Notes: a model not told the origin generated them from the sequence alone. A stretch of 64,000 bases of DNA from Coprobacter secundus (GCA_000803105.1 JTDA01000004.1:209990-273989); one strand, 5' to 3'. Shown: positions 17,979-28,609, counted from the stretch's first letter. Program-made: numbers and translations.

Positions 17979-19250
17979 TTACCCATCACTTTTACCACTC
18001 TCTTTCTTCTTAGAACCCCGATTGCGATTAAGCGCAGATTTTGGCTTTCCATTATTTTTTCTTCTTCTATGCCCCTGTTTCTTCCCGGAAAATGATTGCG
18101 GATTGTACACCGGGGCTTCACCAATCTCTGGAGAAAGAGGTATTTTGTAAATATCCTTCTCCAAAAATCTTTCTATCCGGTAAAATCGCCCTTGCTCGGT
18201 TTCCGATACAAGCGTTATCGCAGCACCCTCCGCATTGGCCCGAGCAGTACGCCCGATACGATGAATATAATCTTCCGGGTCGTGCGGTACATCATAATTA
18301 ATAACCAACACAATATCCGTAATATCTATTCCCCGAGCTACAATATCAGTTGCAACAAGAATATCGATTTTCCCATTCTTAAAATCCAACATTACCTCCT
18401 CTCTCTGAAACTGTTCCAAATCTGAATGCATTGCAGCAACAGAATATTTCATTCGTTTTAGAGTATATGCAAGGTCTTTGACCTTCTGCTTCGAAGAAGA
18501 AAATATAATAGTTTTACCGGCTATGGGTTTACTGAACAATTCTTTTATAATAGGCATCTTTTGGGCTTCATAACAAATATATACCGATTGTAGAATCGCC
18601 TCATTCGGTTTAGATATAGCAACATTTATCTCTGACGGATTATGCAAAATATTTTTGGCAAGCTGACGTATTTTCGAAGGCATCGTTGCCGAAAACAGAA
18701 TAGTCTGTCGTCTCATCGGCAATTGCTTTCCTATCTGCATAATATCATCATAAAACCCCATATCCAGCATACGGTCGGCTTCATCGAGAATAAAATGCTC
18801 TACGCCCGACAAATCGATATCACTATGCATCAAGTGGGATATCAACCGACCCGGTGTAGCAATAACTACATCAGCCCCCATTTGGATACCCCGTTTCTGC
18901 TGCTCCCATAAAGCACCGTCTCCTCCCCCATATACAACAACTGTAGATATAGGCAAAAAATAAGAAAATCCTTCAAATTGCATATCTATCTGTTGGGCAA
19001 GTTCTCTCGTAGGAGCTATAATGACTGTACGCACTTTATCACATTTTCCAGCATTCTTATGCAACAAATTCAACAACGGCAAGATATAAGCTGCCGTTTT
19101 ACCGGTCCCCGTCTGAGCACATGCAATCAAATCCCTCCCTTCCAATATAATAGGAATAGTTAGCTCCTGAATAGGAGTTGTTTCCTTAAAATTCATCGCA
19201 TCCAGCCCTTGCAAGATCTCTTCGTCTAAATCTAACTCACTAAATTTCAT
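17979..19250 (-). CDS. DEAD-box RNA helicase (RhlE-like)
   Basis: ATP-dependent RNA helicase of 423 residues. The motifs run in order: Q motif (FKETTPIQELTIP), AQTGTGKT, PTRELA, TPGR, DEAD, SAT, ARGIDI and HRIGRTAR. The C-terminal extension is basic and Lys/Arg/Gly-rich (SGKKQGHRRRKNNGKPK), which suggests non-specific RNA binding. Likely roles are ribosome assembly, cold adaptation or RNA turnover. The specific paralog cannot be fixed. Confidence 0.92.
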   Translation of the reverse strand: MKFSELDLDEEILQGLDAMNFKETTPIQELTIPIILEGRDLIACAQTGTGKTAAYILPLLNLLHKNAGKCDKVRTVIIAPTRELAQQIDMQFEGFSYFLPISTVVVYGGGDGALWEQQKRGIQMGADVVIATPGRLISHLMHSDIDLSGVEHFILDEADRMLDMGFYDDIMQIGKQLPMRRQTILFSATMPSKIRQLAKNILHNPSEINVAISKPNEAILQSVYICYEAQKMPIIKELFSKPIAGKTIIFSSSKQKVKDLAYTLKRMKYSVAAMHSDLEQFQREEVMLDFKNGKIDILVATDIVARGIDITDIVLVINYDVPHDPEDYIHRIGRTARANAEGAAITLVSETEQGRFYRIERFLEKDIYKIPLSPEIGEAPVYNPQSFSGKKQGHRRRKNNGKPKSALNRNRGSKKKESGKSDG

Positions 19251-19272
19251 ATAATATATAACATATAATTTT

Positions 19273-19280
19273 CAAAATTA
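19273..19280 (-). promoter_or_regulatory. -7 element of helicase promoter
   Basis: The minus strand reads TAATTTTG (TAnnTTTG), 22 bases before the helicase ATG. Confidence 0.4.
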
Positions 19281-20079
19281 CGATAAATTACGGATTTTGT
19301 ACAGATTTCTACCTTAATTTAATTTTTATCTAATATCCTTGATCATAACTCAACCTTACAAGTGAAACAATTTTTTTTAAAAAGTTTACAAATTAATCCA
19401 TTTTATTACTACAACTTTCAAAATGATAGGTTCAAAGCTCAAATTTATTAACGAACGTCAATAATAAAATTTTTCAAAATATTTATCTATATAATTTTGT
19501 ATTTATATATAAAGCATTATATATTATAATATATATAATAAACTGTATTTTTTTATTCATCTGCAAAATCATAAAAAACTTCACATTTCTCTACAAGTAT
19601 TTTTTGGATAATAGATAACCTTAAACCCCTTTACTTATAGCCATATATATAAAACATTGACTACATAAACATATAAGGGCATTTTTAAAAGAATACTCAC
19701 TGATTTGCAACAAAAAATCATAAATTAACTAAGTTAATTATTACTAAATAATATATGCATATTATTTTTTTTATCGTTCTTAAATATATATTTGTAACAA
19801 ATTTAAAAATAGAACGTGATTATTAAAAAGTAATTGAAAAATATATTTAATCAGAAATCATCAAATATCGTGAACTAAAAACACATAATACCTATGGCAT
19901 GATTCAAACATTCAAAACAACTTTTATTCATCTCTCTTTATCACTATCGAGAAATGCTAATATTAAAACAATTCAATAAAAATATTACAAAAAAATAATC
20001 TATACTAAAAACAAGAAATTACAAAACTCTTTTTTATTCGGAAAATTTCCAAAGACACATTGACATTCAAAGGGTTCTT
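19281..20079. other. Long AT-rich region upstream of SusC gene
   Basis: About 800 bases without a gene. It has extreme A/T content and a palindromic A/T run (TATATTATAATATA near 19519). A good -7 box, TATATTTG, is at 19787-19794. Any glycan-responsive operator for the SusCD operon should lie here. Confidence 0.6.
19787..19794 (+). promoter_or_regulatory. -7 element of SusC/SusD operon promoter
   Basis: TATATTTG matches TAnnTTTG, with a T-rich block (TTATTTTTTTTATC) about 20 bases upstream. It implies a 5' leader of about 280 bases before the ATG at 20080. Confidence 0.45.
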
Positions 20080-23000
20080 ATGTCAATAGTTGTTAAACAC
20101 AAAATGAATGAACCCCTTAATAATTTATTAAATAAACTTATGAAAAAACTTTTACTCGGACCGCATCAGTCGATCCTATTACTTGTTTTTCCCATATTTT
20201 TAATTTTCACCTCATGGCAACATGCTATAGCCAATGATGTTGTGGCAGGCATACAGAGTTCCCAACAAAAAAAGACCATTGTAAAAGGTGTGGTAAAAGA
20301 CGAAAAAGGCGAGCCTCTAATCGGTGTGAGTATTGCCTTGAAAAATTCTACACAAGGCACTATGACCGATATAGATGGCAACTATAGTATTTCCATCGAA
20401 ACCGAAAATCCGGAACTGATATTCTCATACATTGGATATACCTCACAAACTGTTGTTGTCAATGGCAGAACAGAAATCAATATCACTCTGAGAGAAGAAA
20501 GCCATGTACTAAACGAAGTAGTTGTAACTGCTATGGGTATCATGCGTAAAGAAAAATCTCTTACCTATGCTACACAACAAATCAAAAGTGAAGACTTAAA
20601 TAAAGTACAGGACCCGAACGTCGCCAATTCCATAGAGGGAAAAGTATCCGGAGTAGTGATTACTCCAAGTGCCGGTGGTGCCGGTGGTGCATCTAAAATC
20701 ATCCTTCGGGGTAATAAATCTATTTTAGGGTCCAGCACTCCACTGATTGTTGTCGATGGTGTTCCTATGACAAATAGTACTCGTAATCAATTAGATATGA
20801 ATAGCGGAGCAAATCTGACCTACGCAAGCTCCGCAGAAGGCTCTGACCCACTTTCCATGATCAATCCGGACGATATCGAATCTATCAACGTACTGAAAGG
20901 TGCCAATGCCGCTGCACTCTATGGTTCGGCAGCAGCCAATGGAGTCGTAATGATAACCACCAAAAAAGGTAAGGAAGGTAAACTCGCCATTAATTTCTCT
21001 TCTAATCTTACTTTTGATACCCCCCTTTTAACTCCGAATATCCAAAACATTTATGGAGCTTCTGTTACCTCTTTATCTGGTATTGGAGACCAGCTCTCGG
21101 TAGACAGCTGGGGTAATAAAGTAGCCTCCAGAAGCGCTGATAACTTAATCATAAACGTACCGATGGACGAAGACAAATTTGGAGGGGGTACTCGCGAAGT
21201 ACATTTACGTAACAGTGCAGGAAATGACTTGGATGATTTCTACCGCACCGGTCTTACCACCAACAACTCCATCGCTTTATCAGGAGGTACTGAGAAAATA
21301 CAGACCTATTTCTCGTTTGGAAATTCTCATGCAAACGGTATGTTAGAAAACAATACATATAATCGAAACTCCTTTGCATTACGTCAAAGCTACGAATTCT
21401 TCAAACGCCTTCATTTCAATGTAAACATGAATTACGTACAGACAGTCACGCGAAACCGTCCGGGAGGTGGTACTGTACTCAACCCTATCTATCATATGTA
21501 TACCATGCCGCGTAATATAGACATAGACTATTACCGGAATAACTATGTCAAAAACGGAAATTGGAATAGTGAACTACAAAGTCTGTATGTTTTGAACCAA
21601 GGTGTATACCAATGGACTCAACAACGCGTGGCCCTCTCCGGCCCTATGCAAAACTGGGCCTATATGGAAAGCATGCAAAACAATCCTTATTGGTTGATGA
21701 ACCAAAACAGAGGGAAACAGACCGAAGACCGCTTTTACGGGACAGTAACCGGCCGTGCAGATATCTATGATGGTTTGAGTTTCCAGGCTCGTGTCAGTAT
21801 CGACCATACCAAATACACAAACGACAGTCGCCGTTACGCCACGACATTCAATCCTTCCGGAATGGAAGACTACGGTCGGTATTGGAAAGACATATCCAAA
21901 TCAGAAGAGATATATACCGATTATTTATTAAGCTACAATAAAGATATCAAAGATTTTTCGGTATCGGCAACCGCAGGTTGGGTAGGCCACGTTATCAAAG
22001 GTGAAATTCAAAAAACTGACGTAGTAGCTACCTATATAGACCCAAATAAAAGAATGCTCTCAGACCGTATCAACCTGTTTGAGACAAATGCCGGAGGTTC
22101 GGGTGCCACGACAACTACCCTTTCTTCCAACTGGGATAAGGCAGCCCTTTTTACAGCTCAATTAGGATGGAAAGATATGGTATATATTGATGGTTCTTAC
22201 CGTCGCGACTGGTATCGCGCCTACAAACAATTCGAAGACAGGGGTACTCCCGACAATTATGGGTATTTCGGCGTGGGTGCTAATGCCATCGTCAGCTCTA
22301 TTGTTAAACTGCCCGAGTGGTTCAACTATATGAAATATCGTCTTTCCTATTCCGAAGTGGGTAACTCCATTCCGAATATCGTTTACGCCAAAGGCTCGGA
22401 AAATCTTCAAACTGGAACGATATCTCAAAGTACATTCGCTCGTTTTGCAAATCCATTGCCCGAAAAGACCAAATCATTCGAAACCGGTCTCGAAATGTTA
22501 TTCTTCAACAACAACTTGAATGTAGACCTTACATATTACAATTCCAAAATGCAAGACCTCTATATGCTGGCAACCAATGCATCCGGATTGTCTGAACCTG
22601 TCAACTCAGGAAAAGTACGCAATCAAGGTATCGAAGCTACTGTAGGTTACAATTTCTGGTTCGGTAAAAATTGGAGTTGGAAAACTGCATATAATGTATC
22701 GTTCAATGACAACAAAATACTCGAGACTTCTTATGAAAAGGATGGCAGTGAAAAACTTATCTATCAAGATGTTGCCGGTGTACGCGTTCGTTACCGGAAG
22801 GGCGGGTCTATCGGAGATATGTATGTCACCGACTTCAAACGTGACGAAAACGGACATTATGTACTCTCTTCCAGCGGTAAAACCCAGATGGAAACAGAAG
22901 CTAATAAGATGTATACCATCTATGCGGGCAATATGAACTCAAAATGGCAAATGGGTTGGAGTAACACTATCAAGTTCAAAGACTTTACACTCTTTTTCCT

Positions 23001-23481
23001 TATCAACGGACGTATTGGCGGTAAAGTAATTTCACTCACCGAAGCCTATCTTGACAACCTCGGTCTTTCTAAACGTACTGCCGACGCTCGCATGAATGCT
23101 GAAGCAAATAATATTGTAGCAACCGGATACGGTTCTCAAGATGAAGCCGGCATGGTCCTACCGGACGGTAGCGGACGGATAGTACCCATCAAAGCCTATT
23201 ACCAAAGTATCGGTGGTACACCCAACCCTTCACAATATATCTATAATGGTACCAATTTCCGCTTACGCGAACTTTCTTTAGGATATACTTTCCGTAATCT
23301 GTTGGGTGAAAACAAGAATCTAACATTATCATTCATTGGGCGGAACCTGTTCTTTATCTATAAAGACTGTCCTACCGACCCGGATGTTTCACTCTCTACA
23401 ACAAACGGATTAGGCGCATTTGAACTATTCAACATGCCTACATCTCGTTCTTACGGATTTTCGTTGAACATTAATTTTTAA
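20080..23481 (+). CDS. SusC/RagA-family TonB-linked outer membrane transporter
   Basis: Outer membrane importer of 1133 residues that works with a SusD-like lid. A signal sequence (about 21-52, KKLLLGPHQSILLLVFPIF...) is followed by a CarboxypepD_reg-like domain (about 66-145, KGVVKDEKGEPLIGVSIALK). The plug has VVVTAMGIMRKEKSLTYA and the SusC signature region near 155-300 (IVVDGVPM, NVLKGANAAALYGSAAANGVV). A 22-strand barrel ends in SYGFSLNINF. The start could be at 20080, or at 20140, where MKKLLLG begins directly before the signal peptide. It is first in the SusC-SusD-ENGase operon. Confidence 0.95.
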   Translation: MSIVVKHKMNEPLNNLLNKLMKKLLLGPHQSILLLVFPIFLIFTSWQHAIANDVVAGIQSSQQKKTIVKGVVKDEKGEPLIGVSIALKNSTQGTMTDIDGNYSISIETENPELIFSYIGYTSQTVVVNGRTEINITLREESHVLNEVVVTAMGIMRKEKSLTYATQQIKSEDLNKVQDPNVANSIEGKVSGVVITPSAGGAGGASKIILRGNKSILGSSTPLIVVDGVPMTNSTRNQLDMNSGANLTYASSAEGSDPLSMINPDDIESINVLKGANAAALYGSAAANGVVMITTKKGKEGKLAINFSSNLTFDTPLLTPNIQNIYGASVTSLSGIGDQLSVDSWGNKVASRSADNLIINVPMDEDKFGGGTREVHLRNSAGNDLDDFYRTGLTTNNSIALSGGTEKIQTYFSFGNSHANGMLENNTYNRNSFALRQSYEFFKRLHFNVNMNYVQTVTRNRPGGGTVLNPIYHMYTMPRNIDIDYYRNNYVKNGNWNSELQSLYVLNQGVYQWTQQRVALSGPMQNWAYMESMQNNPYWLMNQNRGKQTEDRFYGTVTGRADIYDGLSFQARVSIDHTKYTNDSRRYATTFNPSGMEDYGRYWKDISKSEEIYTDYLLSYNKDIKDFSVSATAGWVGHVIKGEIQKTDVVATYIDPNKRMLSDRINLFETNAGGSGATTTTLSSNWDKAALFTAQLGWKDMVYIDGSYRRDWYRAYKQFEDRGTPDNYGYFGVGANAIVSSIVKLPEWFNYMKYRLSYSEVGNSIPNIVYAKGSENLQTGTISQSTFARFANPLPEKTKSFETGLEMLFFNNNLNVDLTYYNSKMQDLYMLATNASGLSEPVNSGKVRNQGIEATVGYNFWFGKNWSWKTAYNVSFNDNKILETSYEKDGSEKLIYQDVAGVRVRYRKGGSIGDMYVTDFKRDENGHYVLSSSGKTQMETEANKMYTIYAGNMNSKWQMGWSNTIKFKDFTLFFLINGRIGGKVISLTEAYLDNLGLSKRTADARMNAEANNIVATGYGSQDEAGMVLPDGSGRIVPIKAYYQSIGGTPNPSQYIYNGTNFRLRELSLGYTFRNLLGENKNLTLSFIGRNLFFIYKDCPTDPDVSLSTTNGLGAFELFNMPTSRSYGFSLNINF

Positions 23482-23502
23482 ACATTAAAGTCTGACTATT
23501 TT

Positions 23503-25293
23503 ATGAAAAAATCAAAAATATTCTATGCTCTTTTCTGCTCGATAGCCGTTTTGGGCTTTCAATCATGCTTAGATTATGATATACCCTCCGACGAATTTAG
23601 CCAAACTGAAGTAAAAACCGATGACACAATTTATCAAGGTGAGGCTGACAATATCGACTACACAAAAGAAATTACAAAAGAAGGTTTGGAAGAAGCTATT
23701 CAAGCTTTAACAACACCATTACGCCAAGCCAAAGGCGGCCAGTATGCTTTACGTGGAGGGAAAGACGGAAATTTACCGGTATCGCACTCTTACCAAAGGC
23801 AATATTCTTTGGGACCCGATAATTATGCCCAATTTGCCGTAGTTCCTCATTATGATTTTATGTATGGTACTCTTAATCATATATATGACGTAAGTAAAGA
23901 TTTCAACCCGGGACCCTTTTCCTGCTATGAAATCTCAAAAAATGCATTCGTTCCATTGCTCAACCGGCCGGAAATAGACTCTATACCGGAGATGAAAGCG
24001 GTTTACCTGCTTTTATTCAACTACGCATCGCAAGAGGTTGCCGACCTATATGGCCCCTTCCCCTATGTCGATTATAAAGCAAACAAAACGGACGCCCCCT
24101 TTACCTACAATGACTTGCGTACCATATATGTGAATATAGAAGCCAATATAGACACAATTTTGAAATGCTTCCACTATTTCGAACAAAAACCCGATTGGTA
24201 CAAACAGACTGTACAGGCTCAACTGAACAGAAATCTCAGCGACTGGACCGAAGGCAAATCGGGAAATATGGATACATGGATTCGATTTGCAAACTCATTC
24301 AAATTGCGTTTGGCCATGCACATTATCAAAGCGGACTACAATATGGCAAAGAAATGGGCAGAAGAAGCTGTAGAAGGTGGTGTCATTGAAGATATTTCTC
24401 AAGAAATCGTTCTCAAACCTTTCAATTCAGGTTTCGACCATCCCCTTATGCAAATCTCAGATACATGGGGAGATACCCGCCTAAGCGCATCATTCGAAAG
24501 CATACTGAAAAGTTTAAACCATCCATATGCCGATTATTTATTCTCAAAAAACAGCAATCCGATTGTAAACTCCAAAACTGGGGAAGTCACTGCTGCCAAT
24601 ACTCGTCTTGTAGGAATCCGGGAAGGGATAGAACCCGGACAAGGCCAAAGTGTCGGAACAAACTCCTACATCGCCTACAGCAAAATAAGCCCAGAGAGAT
24701 TAGGAGCATTCGGTGTACCCTTGTACCTGATGAAATTATCTGAAGTAGATTTCCTACGCGCCGAAGGAGCATTACATGGATGGAACATGGGCGGTTCAGA
24801 ATCATTTTTCTACAATCGAGGTATCGACTATGCCTATTTGGAAGACAGGAATGTCGGTTCTCCCGAATATACAAACGCTTTGGAAACGTACAAAAATCTT
24901 GAAAACGCAGTAGATTATACCTATGTCGACCCACAAGGAATAACCGATGATATGCCGAGCGTAACGAAAATAGGAGTAAAATGGAATGACGGAGATTCAC
25001 CCGAAGTGAAACTCGAAAAAATTATTACTCAGAAATATATCGCTGCGTATCCATACAGCTATGAACCGTGGGTAGACATGCGCCGTACCGGCTATCCTAA
25101 AGTATTCCCGGTTCTGAATCCAGGTAATGGAGATGGTTCCCTGAAAGCAGGAGACCTAATCCGCCGTATGCCATTCCCGAATACCGATGATGCTTCTATC
25201 CAAGATATTCAAACTACCGGATTGAAAGCTTTGGGAGGTTCCGACCTTCAGGCTACCCGTTTGTGGTGGGATGTAAATACCCCTAATTTCTGA
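23503..25293 (+). CDS. SusD/RagB-family nutrient-binding lipoprotein
   Basis: Surface lipoprotein of 596 residues with lipobox FQSC at about 19-22. The body is alpha-helical with TPR-like regions (YLLLFNYASQEVADLYGPFPYVDY near 165, WIRFANSFKLRLAMHI near 265). The C-terminal PYSYEPWVDMRRTGYPKVFP segment is typical of SusD-like proteins. It starts 21 bases after the SusC stop. Together they form the pedal-bin complex that binds and imports a glycan. The next gene suggests an N-linked oligosaccharide. Confidence 0.93.
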   Translation: MKKSKIFYALFCSIAVLGFQSCLDYDIPSDEFSQTEVKTDDTIYQGEADNIDYTKEITKEGLEEAIQALTTPLRQAKGGQYALRGGKDGNLPVSHSYQRQYSLGPDNYAQFAVVPHYDFMYGTLNHIYDVSKDFNPGPFSCYEISKNAFVPLLNRPEIDSIPEMKAVYLLLFNYASQEVADLYGPFPYVDYKANKTDAPFTYNDLRTIYVNIEANIDTILKCFHYFEQKPDWYKQTVQAQLNRNLSDWTEGKSGNMDTWIRFANSFKLRLAMHIIKADYNMAKKWAEEAVEGGVIEDISQEIVLKPFNSGFDHPLMQISDTWGDTRLSASFESILKSLNHPYADYLFSKNSNPIVNSKTGEVTAANTRLVGIREGIEPGQGQSVGTNSYIAYSKISPERLGAFGVPLYLMKLSEVDFLRAEGALHGWNMGGSESFFYNRGIDYAYLEDRNVGSPEYTNALETYKNLENAVDYTYVDPQGITDDMPSVTKIGVKWNDGDSPEVKLEKIITQKYIAAYPYSYEPWVDMRRTGYPKVFPVLNPGNGDGSLKAGDLIRRMPFPNTDDASIQDIQTTGLKALGGSDLQATRLWWDVNTPNF

Positions 25294-25373
25294 AAATAAA
25301 ACTCGGAATAGAATCTTGCCTGCAGGCAGGATTCTATTCTTCCAAATCAATAACTAAATTAAATAATTTGCTT

Positions 25374-28300
25374 ATGAAAAAAAGACACACTCTCGCTATG
25401 TGGGCTATGGCATGTTGCGCAGCCATAGGTACACCCAATGTGGCACTGTCTCAAGAATTGTCACCGACCGCAACATCCGAAGTATATGACTTCTCCGGAT
25501 TCGTCGATGTACAATTGATGGAACTGTTCTACAATGCACACGTAGATGGACGCAAATACCCGACCGAAGAAGAGTTCAGAGCCAAAGGAATCCTCCCTTC
25601 TGACATCGCATTTATACGCTCACACGTGCGTAAAGCCCAGATTATGGACCGCAGCGACCGTATCATCCCCGATACGTACGAAAAACGCGACCTTTGGATG
25701 AACATCCCTATGAGTACCGGTAAAGACGGAGCCGTAGGCCAGCCTTCGACCAACTTTGCCGACGATGTCTTTTCCATGTGGAACTATACCAACTTGTTCG
25801 GCTCATGGAACCACAGTTTCTTTACGGCTCCCGGGGCTTGGGTAGATGCAGCTCACAAAAACGGTACTAACATTATGAGTGGTATCAAATTTTTTGATAC
25901 CACGGGTAACCCTGGTGGTGTTGGTGCCGGAGACTGGATGGACATCATCACGTCCAAAAATGAAGACGGTACCTTTAAATATGTAAAACCGATGATCAAC
26001 TGCCTGATGTTCTTCGGAGCAGACGGTATAAACTATAACTGGGAAGATTCTGGATATGGCGATGAAGATATTATAGCATTCCATAAAGCGTTGCATAAAG
26101 AGGCAGCAGCCTGTGGTTTCGACAATTTCCAATTAGGGATTTATACTTCTGCTTCAGGACTAAATACCGGAAATGTCAATTCCCTATTCGGTAATGAAGA
26201 AGGACGAACCGCACACACGATGCTTAATTATGCCGCTTCCGATTTCTCCTATCAAATGGCAAACTCGGTAAGAGTTGCAGAAAATGCCATGGGAACGTCT
26301 GAAGGACTATATGCCGGTGTATGGATTGTATCTATGGACCGTTCATGGACCCGTCTGAATGCTGATGAAGATTCCAAAAGATGCGGTGTATGCCTTTGGG
26401 GAGAACATAATACAAGCCGATTCTGGTCTTATAACTCCGGAGCAGACGCTTATGATGCACAAAGCAACTACCAAGCCCTGCTCGAACGTGCATTCTCCGG
26501 TGGTAACCGTAACCCGTTGAATCGTCCAGAAATTAGCAATACCGGAAATAATTGGGAAAAAGAAGGAGATAAATTACCTCTCTCCACATTTGCAGGACTG
26601 GCTACCTGGATTCCAGAACGTTCGGCCATCCAAGGAAACCTGCCTTTTGCAACCTATTTCAACTTAGGTAACGGTGACCGTTACAATTATAAAGGTAAAA
26701 AAACAGCCGGACCATGGTACAATATGGGTAACCAAGACCGTGTACCGACCTACCGTTGGCTGGTAACCCAAAGCGGAACAGAAACTGTAAGCTCAGACGT
26801 TCAACCGGAATTTTCTCATGACGATGCCTATACGGGAGGCTCTTGCCTGAAACTTACCGGAAAAGCTACTTCTGCAGGAACCGATATCGTTCTCTTCAAA
26901 ACCAATCTTACAGCCAGCTCGACTGGAGCTTATGCCAGTGTTGCTGTAAAGAGCGGAAAAGAAGGAAGCAATGAAACCAACCTTTATGTTATCCTGAAAA
27001 AGAAAGACGGCAGTTGGGTTGAAGCCCCTGTAGGAACAACTACAAGTAAAAACTGGGAAGAAAAGAAAATCGACCTTTCCGGAATTGCACAAGGAGATGT
27101 TATCGAACGTATCGGTTTACGTGTAAAAGGCTCTGACGAGAATTACAAGCTCTATGTAGGTAAACTCGAAATCAATGATAATGTAAAAACTGTTCCTTCA
27201 AATATAACAGACCTTATGGTCGAAGTTAAAGAAGAAACAAAAACTTCTCTTTCCATTAAAGTAAACTGGAACGTCGATAAAGCTGCAGAAGAGCGTGCTG
27301 ATTGGGATCTCCTTTTCAACGATGAAGCTAATATTGACCATTTTGAAGTCCTTTATAAAAACGGAGAAGAAGGCAGGGTATCTGAAATAGCACGTACTAC
27401 CCAATGGGCTACTTATGTAGGCGATATCACATTTGAAAGCGTCGACGACCAACCATTCATCGGTGTGCGTGCTGTTTCTACCGATTTGAAAACATACTCT
27501 CCGGTAGAATGGGTAGAAATAACCCGTGCTGCACAAGATGCCTTACCCAATAAAGAAGAGAACACCTACGGCATAAGCCAGATGGACCCGAATTGCGAAG
27601 GTGCAGATATTGCCCGTCAACAACGTTACGTAACCGATTTTACGACAACCGGTGCTACTGAAAATATCAATTATCACGCTGACGGACCACAAGCTGACGG
27701 TACACAATATGTAAATGCCACAGATATGATTCTGAAAGTAGAACAAGGCCAACAAGTGACTCTTACCATCAAATGTGCCGATTTCTCCGACGGATTGAAA
27801 TACTGCTTTGCCGGTGGTTGGATGGACTTGGATGGCAGCGGAACTTTCCAGCCAGATCCTATCGAGGATAATCCTGCCGCAGGTGAACGTCTGTTCCGCG
27901 TAGGAAATATACGTGCAGCTACACCTGAATTCCAAACAACAGGTATCACCCATACATTTACTGTACCGGCAGATGCACGCCCAGGCAAGAGCCGCTTGCG
28001 TATCGTATTCTCCGATGCATGGTTCGAAGGTTCTTTCTTGCCGACAGGTCTCCACGCAAAAGGTTTCTCTATCGACTTCGGTGTAGAAATTACAGGTAAC
28101 AACGAACCACGTCCTCTGCCCGCTGATAATCATGACCAAGGTATAGCAGACGAACCCGATGGTTTGGACGATGTAGTCAGCATCGAAAAAGTAAACAGTG
28201 AAATATCGAGCTTCTATGTTGCCAACGATATGATTAATTTCAAGAATGTAGACAACGCTTGGATTTACAATGTTAACGGTGGTATCGTTAAATATCTGAC

Positions 28301-28400
28301 CAATCCAAGTAGCGTTAGCATAGCAGACCTTGCAAACGGAGTATACATTGTCAGAATGCAAAATAATAACGTTATCCGTTCAGGTAAATTCATAAAATAA
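25374..28400 (+). CDS. GH85-like endo-beta-N-acetylglucosaminidase with GEVED and T9SS sorting domains
   Basis: Exported enzyme of 1008 residues that should cut between the two core GlcNAc residues of N-glycans. After the signal peptide (to about 27), the catalytic domain (about 80-450) carries GH85 hallmarks: SFFTAPGAWVDAAHKNGTNI and FFGADGINYNWED. In the latter, N222 and E224 match the family's Asn-x-Glu catalytic pair. Carbohydrate-binding-like and FnIII-like modules follow (about 465-720). Next come a GEVED domain (about 735-890, AGGWMDLDGSGTFQPD) and a C-terminal type A T9SS sorting domain (about 935-1008, ANGVYIVRMQNNNVIRSGKFIK). The start is ATG 25374, not the TTG six bases upstream. 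It is third in the operon. Confidence 0.82.
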   Translation: MKKRHTLAMWAMACCAAIGTPNVALSQELSPTATSEVYDFSGFVDVQLMELFYNAHVDGRKYPTEEEFRAKGILPSDIAFIRSHVRKAQIMDRSDRIIPDTYEKRDLWMNIPMSTGKDGAVGQPSTNFADDVFSMWNYTNLFGSWNHSFFTAPGAWVDAAHKNGTNIMSGIKFFDTTGNPGGVGAGDWMDIITSKNEDGTFKYVKPMINCLMFFGADGINYNWEDSGYGDEDIIAFHKALHKEAAACGFDNFQLGIYTSASGLNTGNVNSLFGNEEGRTAHTMLNYAASDFSYQMANSVRVAENAMGTSEGLYAGVWIVSMDRSWTRLNADEDSKRCGVCLWGEHNTSRFWSYNSGADAYDAQSNYQALLERAFSGGNRNPLNRPEISNTGNNWEKEGDKLPLSTFAGLATWIPERSAIQGNLPFATYFNLGNGDRYNYKGKKTAGPWYNMGNQDRVPTYRWLVTQSGTETVSSDVQPEFSHDDAYTGGSCLKLTGKATSAGTDIVLFKTNLTASSTGAYASVAVKSGKEGSNETNLYVILKKKDGSWVEAPVGTTTSKNWEEKKIDLSGIAQGDVIERIGLRVKGSDENYKLYVGKLEINDNVKTVPSNITDLMVEVKEETKTSLSIKVNWNVDKAAEERADWDLLFNDEANIDHFEVLYKNGEEGRVSEIARTTQWATYVGDITFESVDDQPFIGVRAVSTDLKTYSPVEWVEITRAAQDALPNKEENTYGISQMDPNCEGADIARQQRYVTDFTTTGATENINYHADGPQADGTQYVNATDMILKVEQGQQVTLTIKCADFSDGLKYCFAGGWMDLDGSGTFQPDPIEDNPAAGERLFRVGNIRAATPEFQTTGITHTFTVPADARPGKSRLRIVFSDAWFEGSFLPTGLHAKGFSIDFGVEITGNNEPRPLPADNHDQGIADEPDGLDDVVSIEKVNSEISSFYVANDMINFKNVDNAWIYNVNGGIVKYLTNPSSVSIADLANGVYIVRMQNNNVIRSGKFIK

Positions 28401-28452
28401 ACAAGTAAAAAAACAATTCTGAAGATTTGAATTCTTCAGACCCCATCACTTC

Positions 28453-28496
28453 TTACCCAAGTTTTCACTTTATTTGAAAACTTGGGTAAGTTTTTA
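28453..28496 (+). terminator. Terminator of SusC-SusD-ENGase operon
   Basis: A 15-base perfect stem (TTACCCAAGTTTTCA with its complement, 28453-28489) has a 7-base loop and is followed by GTTTTTAT. A smaller hairpin, TCTGAAG...CTTCAGA, precedes it at 28418-28440. Confidence 0.85.
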
Positions 28497-28553
28497 TGTC
28501 ATCCATCCACTCAATTATATCCTCAAAAAATATTCGGATACACTGATTTTACA

Positions 28554-28561
28554 TACATTTG
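28554..28561 (+). promoter_or_regulatory. -7 element upstream of MalY-like pseudogene
   Basis: TACATTTG (TAnnTTTG) is 49 bases before the ATG at 28610. Confidence 0.45.
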
Positions 28562-28609
28562 TAAATCCGAAAACAATTTTTTACTATAAAAAAACAAAAG
28601 CAGGCAATC

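Noticed and set aside
19501..19560. Palindromic A/T run as a possible replication origin or operator
   Set aside because: Simple TA-rich sequence will be palindromic by chance; no DnaA boxes or conserved repeats are visible.
27543..28361. 272-codon minus-strand frame under the ENGase gene
   Set aside because: Antisense to a well supported GEVED/T9SS coding region; composition (many Cys, Tyr, Val) is that of a shadow frame.
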